64,000 nucleotides of DNA from Treponema sp. (lineage in GTDB: Bacteria > Spirochaetota > Spirochaetia > Treponematales > Treponemataceae). Shown piece after piece: positions 15,758 through 23,904 of the stretch. Both the position numbers and the translations under genes were made by a program. How positions within the stretch are numbered: the first letter of the stretch is position 1; each line of letters starts with the position of its first letter. The notes below the pieces were generated by a model that had not been told where the DNA came from, did not search any database, and saw only the letters and a list, made by a program, of their open reading frames with translations. The stretch is taken from contig JAEDJA010000011.1 in NCBI GenBank assembly GCA_016296575.1, forward strand, positions 3,636 to 67,635, written 5' to 3'.

Positions 15758-17650
15758 ATGAAAAAGATTTTTATTTTATTGATTTCAATTTTAATTTTTT
15801 CATCAGCTGTATTTGCGGATACAAACAATACCGTATCCATTGATGATGAAGTTTATTCGGTAATCATGTCCTGCGAAAATAAGGGACTTTGTTCACCGGT
15901 AAGAGCTTCCCGTCCATGGACAGAAAAATATATCCTTTCAAAGCTAAATGAATCACTTGAAGCTCTCACTGATTCAAATGATGACAGAAATTCATTTTCC
16001 TATAAGACCATTTTATCTGTTCTTAAATATCAGATTTCCAGATTTGAACGGACAGAAGGCCTTGATATTAAAAATCTTTCTTTCAGATACGAAAATAAGG
16101 ATGAAGAAGCTCCAATAACTTTCAATTTTAATGATTCCCTTGATGGTAATTTTGGAAGTGGTATTTATGAAAAAGCCAGAACCAATGCATTAAGTTATGA
16201 ATTTTATAATAACTTCAATTTTTTTGGAAACTTTGGAAAACCCCTTTCTTATGGAGTAAATGCCTTTGTTGGATTTGCAGAAATGCCATTAGAAAATATG
16301 GGTGAGTATACCGTTATTGATAAATATGATGATAAAAATGGCGGTATTAACGAAAAAATAACCACCTATAAAAATAATGCTTATACACCTTATTCTTATA
16401 CAAAAAAATGGGATGGTTCCGCTTATGACCTGGAAGATCTTGGTGCAAATGGCCTTAGAGGTTGGCCTTTTGGAAAAAGTCTTGTTTTTGGAATGAAAGG
16501 TGAAATCAGTGCATCTTTACTTAAAGATCATGTTGAAATTGTGTATGGCAGAAACCTTCGTGAATGGGGCGGAATGGATGAAGGTGCTTCACTTTCACTT
16601 AATTCCCAGGCCAGACCATTTATGGCAATTGAAACAAAGTTCCATCTTTTTGACTGGCTTTCACTGTCAACACTTACAGGCTCCCTTGAAATGCCAAATC
16701 AGGAGTTTATAAACGGAATTGCAGAAGATGGAGATCATTTTCAGAACAATTTTTCACTTTCCTTGGTTGAATTGAATTTCAAGTATGTTCATTTTGATTT
16801 TGGGTCAGGAACAATCTGGCCTAAGCGAAGTGAACTTGGATATCTTTTTCCTCTGATTGATAATGTAGTTTATCAGAATAATATTGGAGACAGGGATAAT
16901 CTTTCTTTCAGTGGAAACCTTAAATTCCGTTATCCTGGAATCGGCTCTGTCTGGCTCAGTGGGTATATTGATGAACTTTCATATTTCAAGCTGAATGTAT
17001 TTACAAAAATGCGAAATATGACCGCTTATCAGGCTGGTGCAAAATTTGAGCTTCCATTCCTTCCTTTAGGAAATATTTCTTTCCGTTATACAAAAGTAAA
17101 CTCTTATTGTTACACTCATCCAAGTCTTAATACAGGCTGGTATGCTTATGGAATTTATACTGGAAATACAACAGCACTTTGTACAAGCTATACAAATAAT
17201 GGTTATTCTTTAGGATATTATCTTCCTCCAAATTCCGATGAATTTCTTATTAAAGCCAGCACATTGGTGAATCAGTGGACTAATGTTTTCCTTCAGTACC
17301 AGCTTATTCGTCATGGTGTAGATTTTGGAGAAAAACAGCTTAAAGGCGGTTCCTTGTATTCAGAACTCTGGTATGATTATTCAAACCTTGAAAAACCAAA
17401 GAAATTCCTTAAGGATGGCTGTTACGAATGGACAAACGTAGTTTCTGCTGGAACTGACGTAAATTGCTGCCAGTTTTTTGGTGTTCCTGCTACTTTGAAT
17501 TTCAACGCTTCTGTCCTGTTTACACATTACACAGATACAGGTCTTAATCCAGGAGAGATTGCTTCAAGTTATTCAAAAATTGAGACTGAAGAATACGCAA
17601 AATATGCTGGATTTCTTGTTAGCCTTGGCGTAAAGATGTTTGTAAAATAA
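15758..17650 (+). CDS. Exported outer-membrane barrel-like protein, tandem relative (Wzi-like, tentative)
   Basis: A 630-residue protein starting at the ATG at 15758, which gives a standard signal peptide (MKKIFILLISILIFSSAVFA); a longer frame from 15704 would bury it. The mature N-terminus DDEVYSVIMSCENKGLC followed by SRPWTEKYILSKL has the Y..I..L...GL....RP.s...i...L pattern of Wzi-family proteins. The rest is strand-rich (GRNLREWGG, many YxxG repeats). It is downstream of the similar protein at 14065. Probably outer-membrane; a role in surface polysaccharide attachment is only suggested by family likeness. Confidence 0.72.
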   Translation: MKKIFILLISILIFSSAVFADTNNTVSIDDEVYSVIMSCENKGLCSPVRASRPWTEKYILSKLNESLEALTDSNDDRNSFSYKTILSVLKYQISRFERTEGLDIKNLSFRYENKDEEAPITFNFNDSLDGNFGSGIYEKARTNALSYEFYNNFNFFGNFGKPLSYGVNAFVGFAEMPLENMGEYTVIDKYDDKNGGINEKITTYKNNAYTPYSYTKKWDGSAYDLEDLGANGLRGWPFGKSLVFGMKGEISASLLKDHVEIVYGRNLREWGGMDEGASLSLNSQARPFMAIETKFHLFDWLSLSTLTGSLEMPNQEFINGIAEDGDHFQNNFSLSLVELNFKYVHFDFGSGTIWPKRSELGYLFPLIDNVVYQNNIGDRDNLSFSGNLKFRYPGIGSVWLSGYIDELSYFKLNVFTKMRNMTAYQAGAKFELPFLPLGNISFRYTKVNSYCYTHPSLNTGWYAYGIYTGNTTALCTSYTNNGYSLGYYLPPNSDEFLIKASTLVNQWTNVFLQYQLIRHGVDFGEKQLKGGSLYSELWYDYSNLEKPKKFLKDGCYEWTNVVSAGTDVNCCQFFGVPATLNFNASVLFTHYTDTGLNPGEIASSYSKIETEEYAKYAGFLVSLGVKMFVK

Positions 17651-17664
17651 ACCGCTTTAGTTAT

Positions 17665-17698
17665 AAAATCTGAGGTGATGAAGTTAAGCAGATTTTTT
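17665..17698. terminator. Weak hairpin between convergent genes
   Basis: Arms AAAATCTG (17665-17672) and CAGATTTT (17689-17696) with a 16-nt loop and a short T run on the plus strand. Positioned where a terminator is needed, but AT-rich and with a large loop. Confidence 0.4.
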
Positions 17699-17703
17699 AT
17701 ATT

Positions 17704-19464
17704 CTACATCCCAAGTTCACCGATTTTTTTTATACATTCACGGGCTTTATCATTTATTTTTTTTCCGTACTGAGGGTAAAGCATTTTTGAAAGAATTTCT
17801 TTTCCGTTTTTATTGAAGGCAGGTCGTCCCATAAATGCACATACTGAGTAAACGCTGTCACACAAAGCTAGAAGTACAGTTTTATTCTTTTTGTCACTTT
17901 TTTCAACAATGGTCTTAAGCTCAAAAAGAATCTTTCCTTCTGGATCCCAGCCTGTGTTTGTAACACCCTTTAATAAAGTAAGCAGATGAACCTGGTTTTT
18001 ATCAAGACGTAGAAGCCTGGCAGTCATTAAAGCTGATTCGTTAGTCACAAGATATGGAATCTGGGCAAGTACTGCATCTACATTTTTAACATCTTTCTGG
18101 AACAGGTTTTTGTCTACCCGAGCCCCGGAATTTGAGGAAAGAAGACTTTGAATATAAGCTTCAGTAAAACCTTTTATTTCACAAGTGTAGTCAGCTTCTT
18201 TTTCACCATAATTTCCATTGAAAATTTCTGACTGCCTGTTTTCTGTAAAAAGATCTCCTTCAAAACTTTGAATCCAGCTGGAACTCCATTTTGAGGAATC
18301 AGATTTAAGAAGGTTAGAGTAGGTATTCTGTTTTTTATAAGGATTAATTTCAGTCTGAATGATTCTAAATCCATCCATAGCCCAGTTTTTCCTGCACACT
18401 ACAAGATAACCCTCATTGGAAAACCAGACATAATTCCATTTTGTTTTTCCGTTCTGCAAAGGAAGCTGATCTTTTCTGATTTCAAGTCCATTTAAATTAT
18501 ATAAAAGACAAGAAGTCTGGTCAGTTATCAATAAATTGTTGTTAAAAAGAATACAGTTTGATATTTTTTCGAATTTAATATCGGGAATTTCAAAGGTATG
18601 CTTTACATTTCCAGTAGTATTATCAAATTGAGCTGCCGTAATTCCCCTGGGATTTTCGTAAATCATTATTGCTTCATGGCCATTTGTCAGGCTTGGGTAA
18701 ATAGCAGCTCTTCCGTGCTTTTTATTATTTTCTGAAATGACGAATTTGTTTTCACAGAATTCCTTTCCATCTTCAAGACTGAAAAGACCTGCATTTCCGT
18801 CAGAAAAACATACATAAACGCCGTCTTCATTATAGGTTGAATAAGTAATTGCTCCTGCAAAGGTTATTTCTTCATTTACAATACCAAAAGGATTTATTCG
18901 TAATGCCTTTGTATTTTCTGAAGTATTTCCATCAAGAAAAAAGACAAAGCTTCCATCCTGTACTTCACAGGGCTGCAGGTCAGTGGAAAGTGATTCTTTT
19001 AGTGATAGACTCCATTTTAAAAGACCTGTAATAGAGTAGCATTCAACAGTATTTTTCCCGTAAACAAAAAATCTTCCGTCTCGACCTTCAACTGGTTTTG
19101 CAATCACCTTATAGGATAGATTTTTTTCCCAAAGAGGAACCCCTGATGAATTGAACATGGATAATTTTTTTCCACTTGAAGTAACGGATAAAATAAAATC
19201 TTTTTCCAAAACCTTTATCATGCATTTTGATGAAAGAGGAAGTTTTTGGCTCCAAAGAAGATTTCCTTTTGACGAAAACGCTTCCAGTGTTCTTCCATCT
19301 GTAACAGTTACAAATCCAAAATCAGTTGCTTCAGGAGCACATACCAGTTCTCCACCAGTTACTGTGTTCCATGATGCATTCAGGTAGTCAAGGGTATCTG
19401 CAAAAGCAGAAATGAAAAGAGAAAATGTAAAAATGATTATTGCTGCTTTTTTTAAAACTGTCAT
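17704..19464 (-). CDS. Exported beta-propeller (PQQ/WD40-like) protein
   Basis: A 586-residue protein with a signal peptide (residues about 1-22, ending SAFADT). Residues 25-350 contain repeated blades with the tryptophan-docking style of PQQ-like propellers: GNLLWSQKL, GVPLWEKNL, GLLKWSLSL. Residues 400-586 are helical with no recognised family. No catalytic residues can be assigned. Its start overlaps the stop of the upstream methyltransferase gene by 4 nt (ATGA), so it is translationally coupled to it. Likely a periplasmic scaffold or surface protein; the link to an RNA modification gene may be no more than operon convenience. Confidence 0.75.
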   Translation of the reverse strand: MTVLKKAAIIIFTFSLFISAFADTLDYLNASWNTVTGGELVCAPEATDFGFVTVTDGRTLEAFSSKGNLLWSQKLPLSSKCMIKVLEKDFILSVTSSGKKLSMFNSSGVPLWEKNLSYKVIAKPVEGRDGRFFVYGKNTVECYSITGLLKWSLSLKESLSTDLQPCEVQDGSFVFFLDGNTSENTKALRINPFGIVNEEITFAGAITYSTYNEDGVYVCFSDGNAGLFSLEDGKEFCENKFVISENNKKHGRAAIYPSLTNGHEAIMIYENPRGITAAQFDNTTGNVKHTFEIPDIKFEKISNCILFNNNLLITDQTSCLLYNLNGLEIRKDQLPLQNGKTKWNYVWFSNEGYLVVCRKNWAMDGFRIIQTEINPYKKQNTYSNLLKSDSSKWSSSWIQSFEGDLFTENRQSEIFNGNYGEKEADYTCEIKGFTEAYIQSLLSSNSGARVDKNLFQKDVKNVDAVLAQIPYLVTNESALMTARLLRLDKNQVHLLTLLKGVTNTGWDPEGKILFELKTIVEKSDKKNKTVLLALCDSVYSVCAFMGRPAFNKNGKEILSKMLYPQYGKKINDKARECIKKIGELGM

Positions 19465-20684
19465 TTTCTTAAAATAACCAGACTTTCAATATGACTTGTG
19501 TTGGGGTAAAAGTCTAAAAGCCAGGTTCCTGTAATTTTATAACCATGTTTTGTTAAAAAAGATACATCACGGGCCTGAGTTGCAGGATCACAGGAAAGAC
19601 AGGCAAGAACTGGAATGTCTGAAGTTTTAAGATATTCAAGAACTGCTTTTTCCATGCCACTTCTTGGTGGATCAATTACAGCTGCATCAAAAGTTACTTG
19701 TGTTGAGCAGGTATTTGCCCAGGTCTCTCCTGAAAGTCCGTAGCTTATATGTTTCTTTCCTGCAAGATTTTTTTCAGCAAAAACAAGTGCGTCACGGTTA
19801 TGTTCAACAAGAGTAATGTTTTCAAAGGATTTTGAAAGAAATACAGAAATTGAGCCGCAGCCTGCATACATATCTAAAACATTTTTACCGCTTCCAAGCT
19901 GTTCTCTAATCAACTGACCTGTCTTTTCAAATACTTCCAGGTTTGACTGGAAAAAACCTCTTACATCAAACCAGATTTTTTCTCCATCAAGTTCAACGCA
20001 GGCTGTATTTTCGGGACTTTCAATGGTTCCTGAAAAATAATGATTCTGCTTGATTTTTAATTTTTTATTTTTCTTACCTACAATTGCTGGAGCCGTTTTT
20101 CTTTCTTCGTTTGAAGCAATAATGACTTTATCATTTTCAGAAACCAGTTTTTCACTTCCAAAAAGCTGAACACGTCCTTTGGGTCTTGAATTTATTTCGT
20201 TTTTTGATAGATATTCATTTACAGGATTTTCTGCACACAGGCATTTTTTTATGTCTACAACTTTATTTCCTTTTTTTTCGCAAAGTCCACCGTTATTCAG
20301 CTGAAATCTTGCCCTGTAACCTGTAGATTTTCCGCTTAAAACTTTAACTTCTTCGCCATTTAAAGAGATACCGTTATTTGCAAAAAGTTCAATCAGCATT
20401 TCTTTTCTTATTTTTTTCTGTTCATCTTCAGCAATGTGCATCATATTGCAGCCGCCGCAGATTCCATAGTAACGGCATTCTGGAACAACACGTTTATCGC
20501 TCTTTTCAACAATATTAACAATTTCTGCTATGTCGTAATCTTTTTTGGAACTTTCGCTGACGATACGAACTTCAAGTTTTTCTCCAGGAACGGCGTAGGG
20601 AATAAAAACTGTTTTACCCTCAAATTTGCCTATAGAATTTCCCCCAAAAACCATTTTTTCTGCTATAATTGTAATTAAGTCCAT
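19461..20684 (-). CDS. TrmA/RumA-family RNA (uracil-5-)-methyltransferase
   Basis: A 407-residue enzyme that makes m5U in RNA. It has an N-terminal TRAM domain (about 1-60), iron-sulfur cysteines C70, C76, C79 (CRYYGICGGC) and C148 or C150, a SAM-binding DMYAGCGSISVFL, IDPPRSGM, catalytic nucleophile C365 (LSCDPATQARD) and base E400 (HIESLV). This is the RumA (RlmD/RlmCD) set; the 23S target (U747 or U1939) cannot be decided. Start is uncertain: neither the ATG at 20684 nor the one ten codons later has a ribosome site. It heads an operon with the propeller gene. Confidence 0.92.
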   Translation of the reverse strand: MDLITIIAEKMVFGGNSIGKFEGKTVFIPYAVPGEKLEVRIVSESSKKDYDIAEIVNIVEKSDKRVVPECRYYGICGGCNMMHIAEDEQKKIRKEMLIELFANNGISLNGEEVKVLSGKSTGYRARFQLNNGGLCEKKGNKVVDIKKCLCAENPVNEYLSKNEINSRPKGRVQLFGSEKLVSENDKVIIASNEERKTAPAIVGKKNKKLKIKQNHYFSGTIESPENTACVELDGEKIWFDVRGFFQSNLEVFEKTGQLIREQLGSGKNVLDMYAGCGSISVFLSKSFENITLVEHNRDALVFAEKNLAGKKHISYGLSGETWANTCSTQVTFDAAVIDPPRSGMEKAVLEYLKTSDIPVLACLSCDPATQARDVSFLTKHGYKITGTWLLDFYPNTSHIESLVILRK

Positions 20685-20722
20685 GGGGACAATTTAACAT
20701 AAATTAGAAGGATTTTGAAGTT

Positions 20723-21670
20723 ATGCAGTTAAAAAGTTTTTTTCAGACAATGAATGATGGTACTGAAATTTGGACTAACAGATGGATACCTGATGAAGAT
20801 ATTAAAATTAAAGGAGTTATTCAACTTCACCACGGACTAGAAGAACATTCTTTGCGTTATGATGCATTTGGTTCTTTTCTTACAGAAAACGGCTATGTTC
20901 TGAATGCATATGATATGCGTGGTCATGGAAAAACAGCTGAAAATGCCCAGGAGAAGGGAAGCGGCATGTTTGGAAAAATTGCAGATAAAAAAGGTAGTTT
21001 TAAGGTTGTTGAAGATCTTGATCAGGTGATTGAAAATCTGAAAAAAGATTTCCCTGGTGTGCCGGTTATTCTTTTTGGACATTCCTTTGGTTCTTTTGTT
21101 AGTCAGGGTTATATCGAAGAACATGGGGAAAAAATTAATGGATGTGTTCTTTGTGGTACTGCCGGACCAATGCTTGCAAAGTCTACTGCAGGAAAGATTT
21201 TTGCATCCATTCTTAATGTATTTGAATCTGATAAAAAATCTAAAATCCTTGCTTCTATGGCTTTTGATCCTTTCCTTAAACGAATCGAAAAAGTTGAAAC
21301 AGGACAAGAATGGGTATGTAAAAATGAGATGGCCCGTTCCATGTATCTTGATGACAAATGGTGTGCTTTTGGACTTACAACCAGTTTCTTTAAGGATCTT
21401 TCAACTCTTTTGTGCAGAATTCATAAATCATCTTCTATGAAAAAAATTCCAAAAAATCTTCCTGTAAATATGATTTATGGTTCTGAAGATCCAGTTGGAG
21501 CTTATGGTAAATCAATTAACAAGCTCTATAAGATTTATGAAAATAACGGAATGTCAAATCTTTCTATTAAAGTTTATGAAGGGGATCGGCATGAAATCCT
21601 TAATGAAGATGACCGCTACACCGTAATGGAAGATGTTGTTTCCTGGATTAACCTTGTTTTAGGCCAGTAA
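20723..21670 (+). CDS. Alpha/beta hydrolase, monoacylglycerol lipase/lysophospholipase-like
   Basis: A 315-residue serine hydrolase without signal peptide. Features: oxyanion stretch QLHHGLEEHSLRYD (35-48), nucleophile S121 in GHSFGS, acid in YGSEDPVG and His in EGDRHEILNE, the full triad in family order. The HGxxEHxxRY pattern is that of monoacylglycerol lipases and PldB. It would hydrolyse monoacylglycerols or lysophospholipids in the cytoplasm; the exact substrate is inference. An AAGGA site precedes the ATG. It is divergent from the methyltransferase gene, 38 nt apart, and is followed by a separate promoter for secG. Confidence 0.88.
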   Translation: MQLKSFFQTMNDGTEIWTNRWIPDEDIKIKGVIQLHHGLEEHSLRYDAFGSFLTENGYVLNAYDMRGHGKTAENAQEKGSGMFGKIADKKGSFKVVEDLDQVIENLKKDFPGVPVILFGHSFGSFVSQGYIEEHGEKINGCVLCGTAGPMLAKSTAGKIFASILNVFESDKKSKILASMAFDPFLKRIEKVETGQEWVCKNEMARSMYLDDKWCAFGLTTSFFKDLSTLLCRIHKSSSMKKIPKNLPVNMIYGSEDPVGAYGKSINKLYKIYENNGMSNLSIKVYEGDRHEILNEDDRYTVMEDVVSWINLVLGQ

Positions 21671-21697
21671 GTTAGATTGTTAAGTTATTGAATTTAA

Positions 21698-21726
21698 TTG
21701 AATTTTCCGATAAACTAGACTGTAAT
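21698..21726 (+). promoter_or_regulatory. Promoter of secG and the V-ATPase genes
   Basis: TTGAAT, 17-nt spacer, TGTAAT, about 12 nt before a GGAGA ribosome site. No other convincing promoter is seen before the ATPase genes. Confidence 0.5.
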
Positions 21727-21745
21727 TATTTATTTGGAGATAAAA

Positions 21746-22108
21746 ATGGGTACTATTGGTGTTCTTCTTTTAGTTGCATTCATTATCGTATGTGTGCTTT
21801 TAGTTCTGCTTGTAATTGTTCAGGATGACGGTGAAAACGGCATGGGTGGACTTCTTGGCGGTCGTGGTACTGCTGCATTCGGTTCACACTCTGCAAGCAT
21901 TCTTACAAAAACAACAACAGTTCTTGTAATTCTTTTCTTCGTTCTTGTTCTGGCTCTTGCTCTTTTGAACAAAAAACCTAAAGCAGTAGAAAGCCTTGCA
22001 CCAGTTGCAGCTGAAACTACAATTGAAGAAACAACAGAAACATCTTCTAACTGGTGGGCAGAAGAAGAAACTAAAACTGAAGCAGTTCTTGAAGCAGCAG
22101 CCGAATAA
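21746..22108 (+). CDS. secG: Protein translocase subunit SecG
   Basis: A 120-residue inner-membrane subunit of the SecYEG translocon. Two membrane helices (about 3-23 and 53-74) flank the conserved loop VQDDGENGMGGLLGG..AFGS. The C-terminus is extended with an acidic, Thr/Glu/Ala-rich tail (EETTETSSNWWAEEETK) not found in short SecG proteins. The ATG at 21746 follows a GGAGA site; an upstream TTG at 21734 overlaps that site and is rejected. It is 2 nt from the PTS EIIA gene and appears to share its transcript with the V-ATPase. Confidence 0.92.
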   Translation: MGTIGVLLLVAFIIVCVLLVLLVIVQDDGENGMGGLLGGRGTAAFGSHSASILTKTTTVLVILFFVLVLALALLNKKPKAVESLAPVAAETTIEETTETSSNWWAEEETKTEAVLEAAAE

Positions 22109-22110
22109 AA

Positions 22111-22560
22111 ATGTTTCTTGATTTAATCAGTCTTTCCGATATTGTGTTTCTTGAAAGTCAGGAAAGAGACGAATGTATTTCTGAACTTCTTGAAGTTATT
22201 TGTCGAAAAAATCCTGGTTTTGACCGTTCTTCGTGTCTCAATGCACTTATTGAACGGGAAGATAAAATGAGTACTGTAATAAAAGATATTGCAGTACCTC
22301 ATGCAGTATTGAAAGATGATAAAAAAACTTGCATTGCCTTGGGAATCAGTAAAAAGGGGGTTGATTTTGACGAATCTTCTCCTGATAAATCAAGTGTACA
22401 TGTAATCATTGAGATTTTATTTGAGCAGAACAATACTGAAGCACATCTTGCTATTCTAAAGGATGTTCTTGAGCTCACAAATACCCCTGATTTCTTTACT
22501 ACATTGGTTCAGCGCGAAACACCTGCTGATGCTTACAGATATCTGGAGTCATTAAAATAG
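22111..22560 (+). CDS. PTS EIIA domain protein (PtsN/EIIA-Ntr-like)
   Basis: A 149-residue stand-alone fructose/mannitol-type EIIA. The phosphoryl-accepting histidine is H64 in IAVPHAVL. There is no attached EIIB or EIIC, and no sugar permease nearby, so a regulatory PtsN-like role (nitrogen or potassium homeostasis in other bacteria) is more likely than transport. It is wedged between secG (2-nt gap) and the V-ATPase genes (16-nt gap). Whether EIIA phosphorylation affects the ATPase is speculation. HPr and EI are not in the window. Confidence 0.85.
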   Translation: MFLDLISLSDIVFLESQERDECISELLEVICRKNPGFDRSSCLNALIEREDKMSTVIKDIAVPHAVLKDDKKTCIALGISKKGVDFDESSPDKSSVHVIIEILFEQNNTEAHLAILKDVLELTNTPDFFTTLVQRETPADAYRYLESLK

Positions 22561-22576
22561 TTTTTCGGAGCTTTTT

Positions 22577-22882
22577 ATGGCATCAAATGATGAAGTAAGT
22601 GTTATTGAACACTTGTTGGAAATCGAAAAACAGGCTTCAATGTTGATTCACGAAGCCAGCATTGAATCAGAAAAACGACTTTCTGCAGCTAGAGCTAATG
22701 CGGAAGTTAAATATAAAGAACAGTACAAAGCTATTTCAGAAAAAGCTGAAAAATCCTTCCGTGAAAATGCAGAAATAGTAAAGAAAAATAGAGAAAAAAC
22801 TATTTCAGAATACAAAGAAAAATTGAGAAATCTTCCTCAGAATAACGATTATTTCAATAAATTTTTGGAAGGTGTTCTGTAA
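22577..22882 (+). CDS. V/A-type ATPase peripheral-stalk subunit (G/H-like)
   Basis: A 101-residue, almost entirely helical charged protein (heptads such as EIEKQASMLIHEASIESEKRL) matching the short coiled-coil stalk subunit that pairs with subunit E. It has no membrane segment. Its stop overlaps the start of subunit C by 1 nt (TAATG). Position at the head of the ATPase genes is typical of this subunit (called G, H or AtpH). Sequence alone would be weak; the context makes the call. Confidence 0.8.
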   Translation: MASNDEVSVIEHLLEIEKQASMLIHEASIESEKRLSAARANAEVKYKEQYKAISEKAEKSFRENAEIVKKNREKTISEYKEKLRNLPQNNDYFNKFLEGVL

Positions 22883-23904
22883 TGGACAAATCGGGTGCCC
22901 TGGCTTATATTTATGCTAAAGCCTCAGGGTCAATTTCTAAATCATTCGTAGAGTCTCGAACTTCTAAGCTTTTTGAAGCAAAAAGTCTTGGTGATTTATG
23001 GACTTTGCTTTTTAAGACACCAGCTCCTCTTATTCCGGAAGTTCTTCTTGCACAGGAAATTGAAAAAGAAGCCTTCCGTCGTTTTATCAACCAATATATT
23101 GATTTTATTTCATGTTTTGATCATCCAGATACTTTTCTTTCCGACCAGTTTTTTATTTATGAAGTAGAAAATTTAAAGGAAATTGGGGCTGCCCTTTGTG
23201 CCGGTGAAACAGAATGTCCTGAATTAGTTGATCTTAAAGGATTTTCATCATTACATACCGAAAAATGGCCTGATATTAAGGCAATTACTGCTGAAACAGA
23301 GTATTCTTGGTACAACAAGGTTCCTGGAAAACATGAACAGCAGGCAATGGAATTAAAGCTTGATCTTCAGGCATACCGCCATATCTGGAATTCTATACAT
23401 ACAGTTCATGATGAAACCAGAGCTGGTCTTATTAATTTCTTTACAGAAGCATTTATTCTAAAAAACTCTATTTGGGCACTTCGTCTTAAACTTTATTACA
23501 ATCTTCCAAAAGAAGAAATTATTTCCAAATTGATTGTTGTTACAGATGGAAGTCCTTCCATGGATCCAATTGCTGGACCAGTACTTAAGCTTTTGGATAA
23601 AGATGTAGACAAATTTGATGACTGGAGTGATTGGAAATACTCAGATTTTCTTAATCCATATGTTCCAGGAAATCTGTGGCAGATTGATCCACTTTGGATA
23701 GAGAAAAAATCAAAAATATATCAAAATAAAAAAGCAGTCACACTGTTTCATTTATATCCGCTTACCAGTACATCAATTGTAGCGTGGTATAAAATTAAGC
23801 AGTTTGAGTTAGGTTGTATCCGTACGGCTGTTGAAGCTTTGAGACTTAATGTAAGTGCACAGGATGCAATGAACGTTGTAGGAGCAGGAGAAATTCATGG
23901 CTAG
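22882..23904 (+). CDS. V/A-type ATPase subunit C
   Basis: A 340-residue helical protein of the V0D/AC39 type, which links the central rotor to the membrane ring. The opening YIYAKASGSISKSFVESRTSKLFEAKSL and the closing LDVSAQDAMNVVG-like end (LRLNVSAQDAMNVVGAG) fit treponemal subunit C. The start overlaps the preceding stop by 1 nt and its end overlaps subunit I by 8 nt, indicating tight translational coupling. Assignment rests on both sequence style and operon place. Confidence 0.82.
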   Translation: MDKSGALAYIYAKASGSISKSFVESRTSKLFEAKSLGDLWTLLFKTPAPLIPEVLLAQEIEKEAFRRFINQYIDFISCFDHPDTFLSDQFFIYEVENLKEIGAALCAGETECPELVDLKGFSSLHTEKWPDIKAITAETEYSWYNKVPGKHEQQAMELKLDLQAYRHIWNSIHTVHDETRAGLINFFTEAFILKNSIWALRLKLYYNLPKEEIISKLIVVTDGSPSMDPIAGPVLKLLDKDVDKFDDWSDWKYSDFLNPYVPGNLWQIDPLWIEKKSKIYQNKKAVTLFHLYPLTSTSIVAWYKIKQFELGCIRTAVEALRLNVSAQDAMNVVGAGEIHG

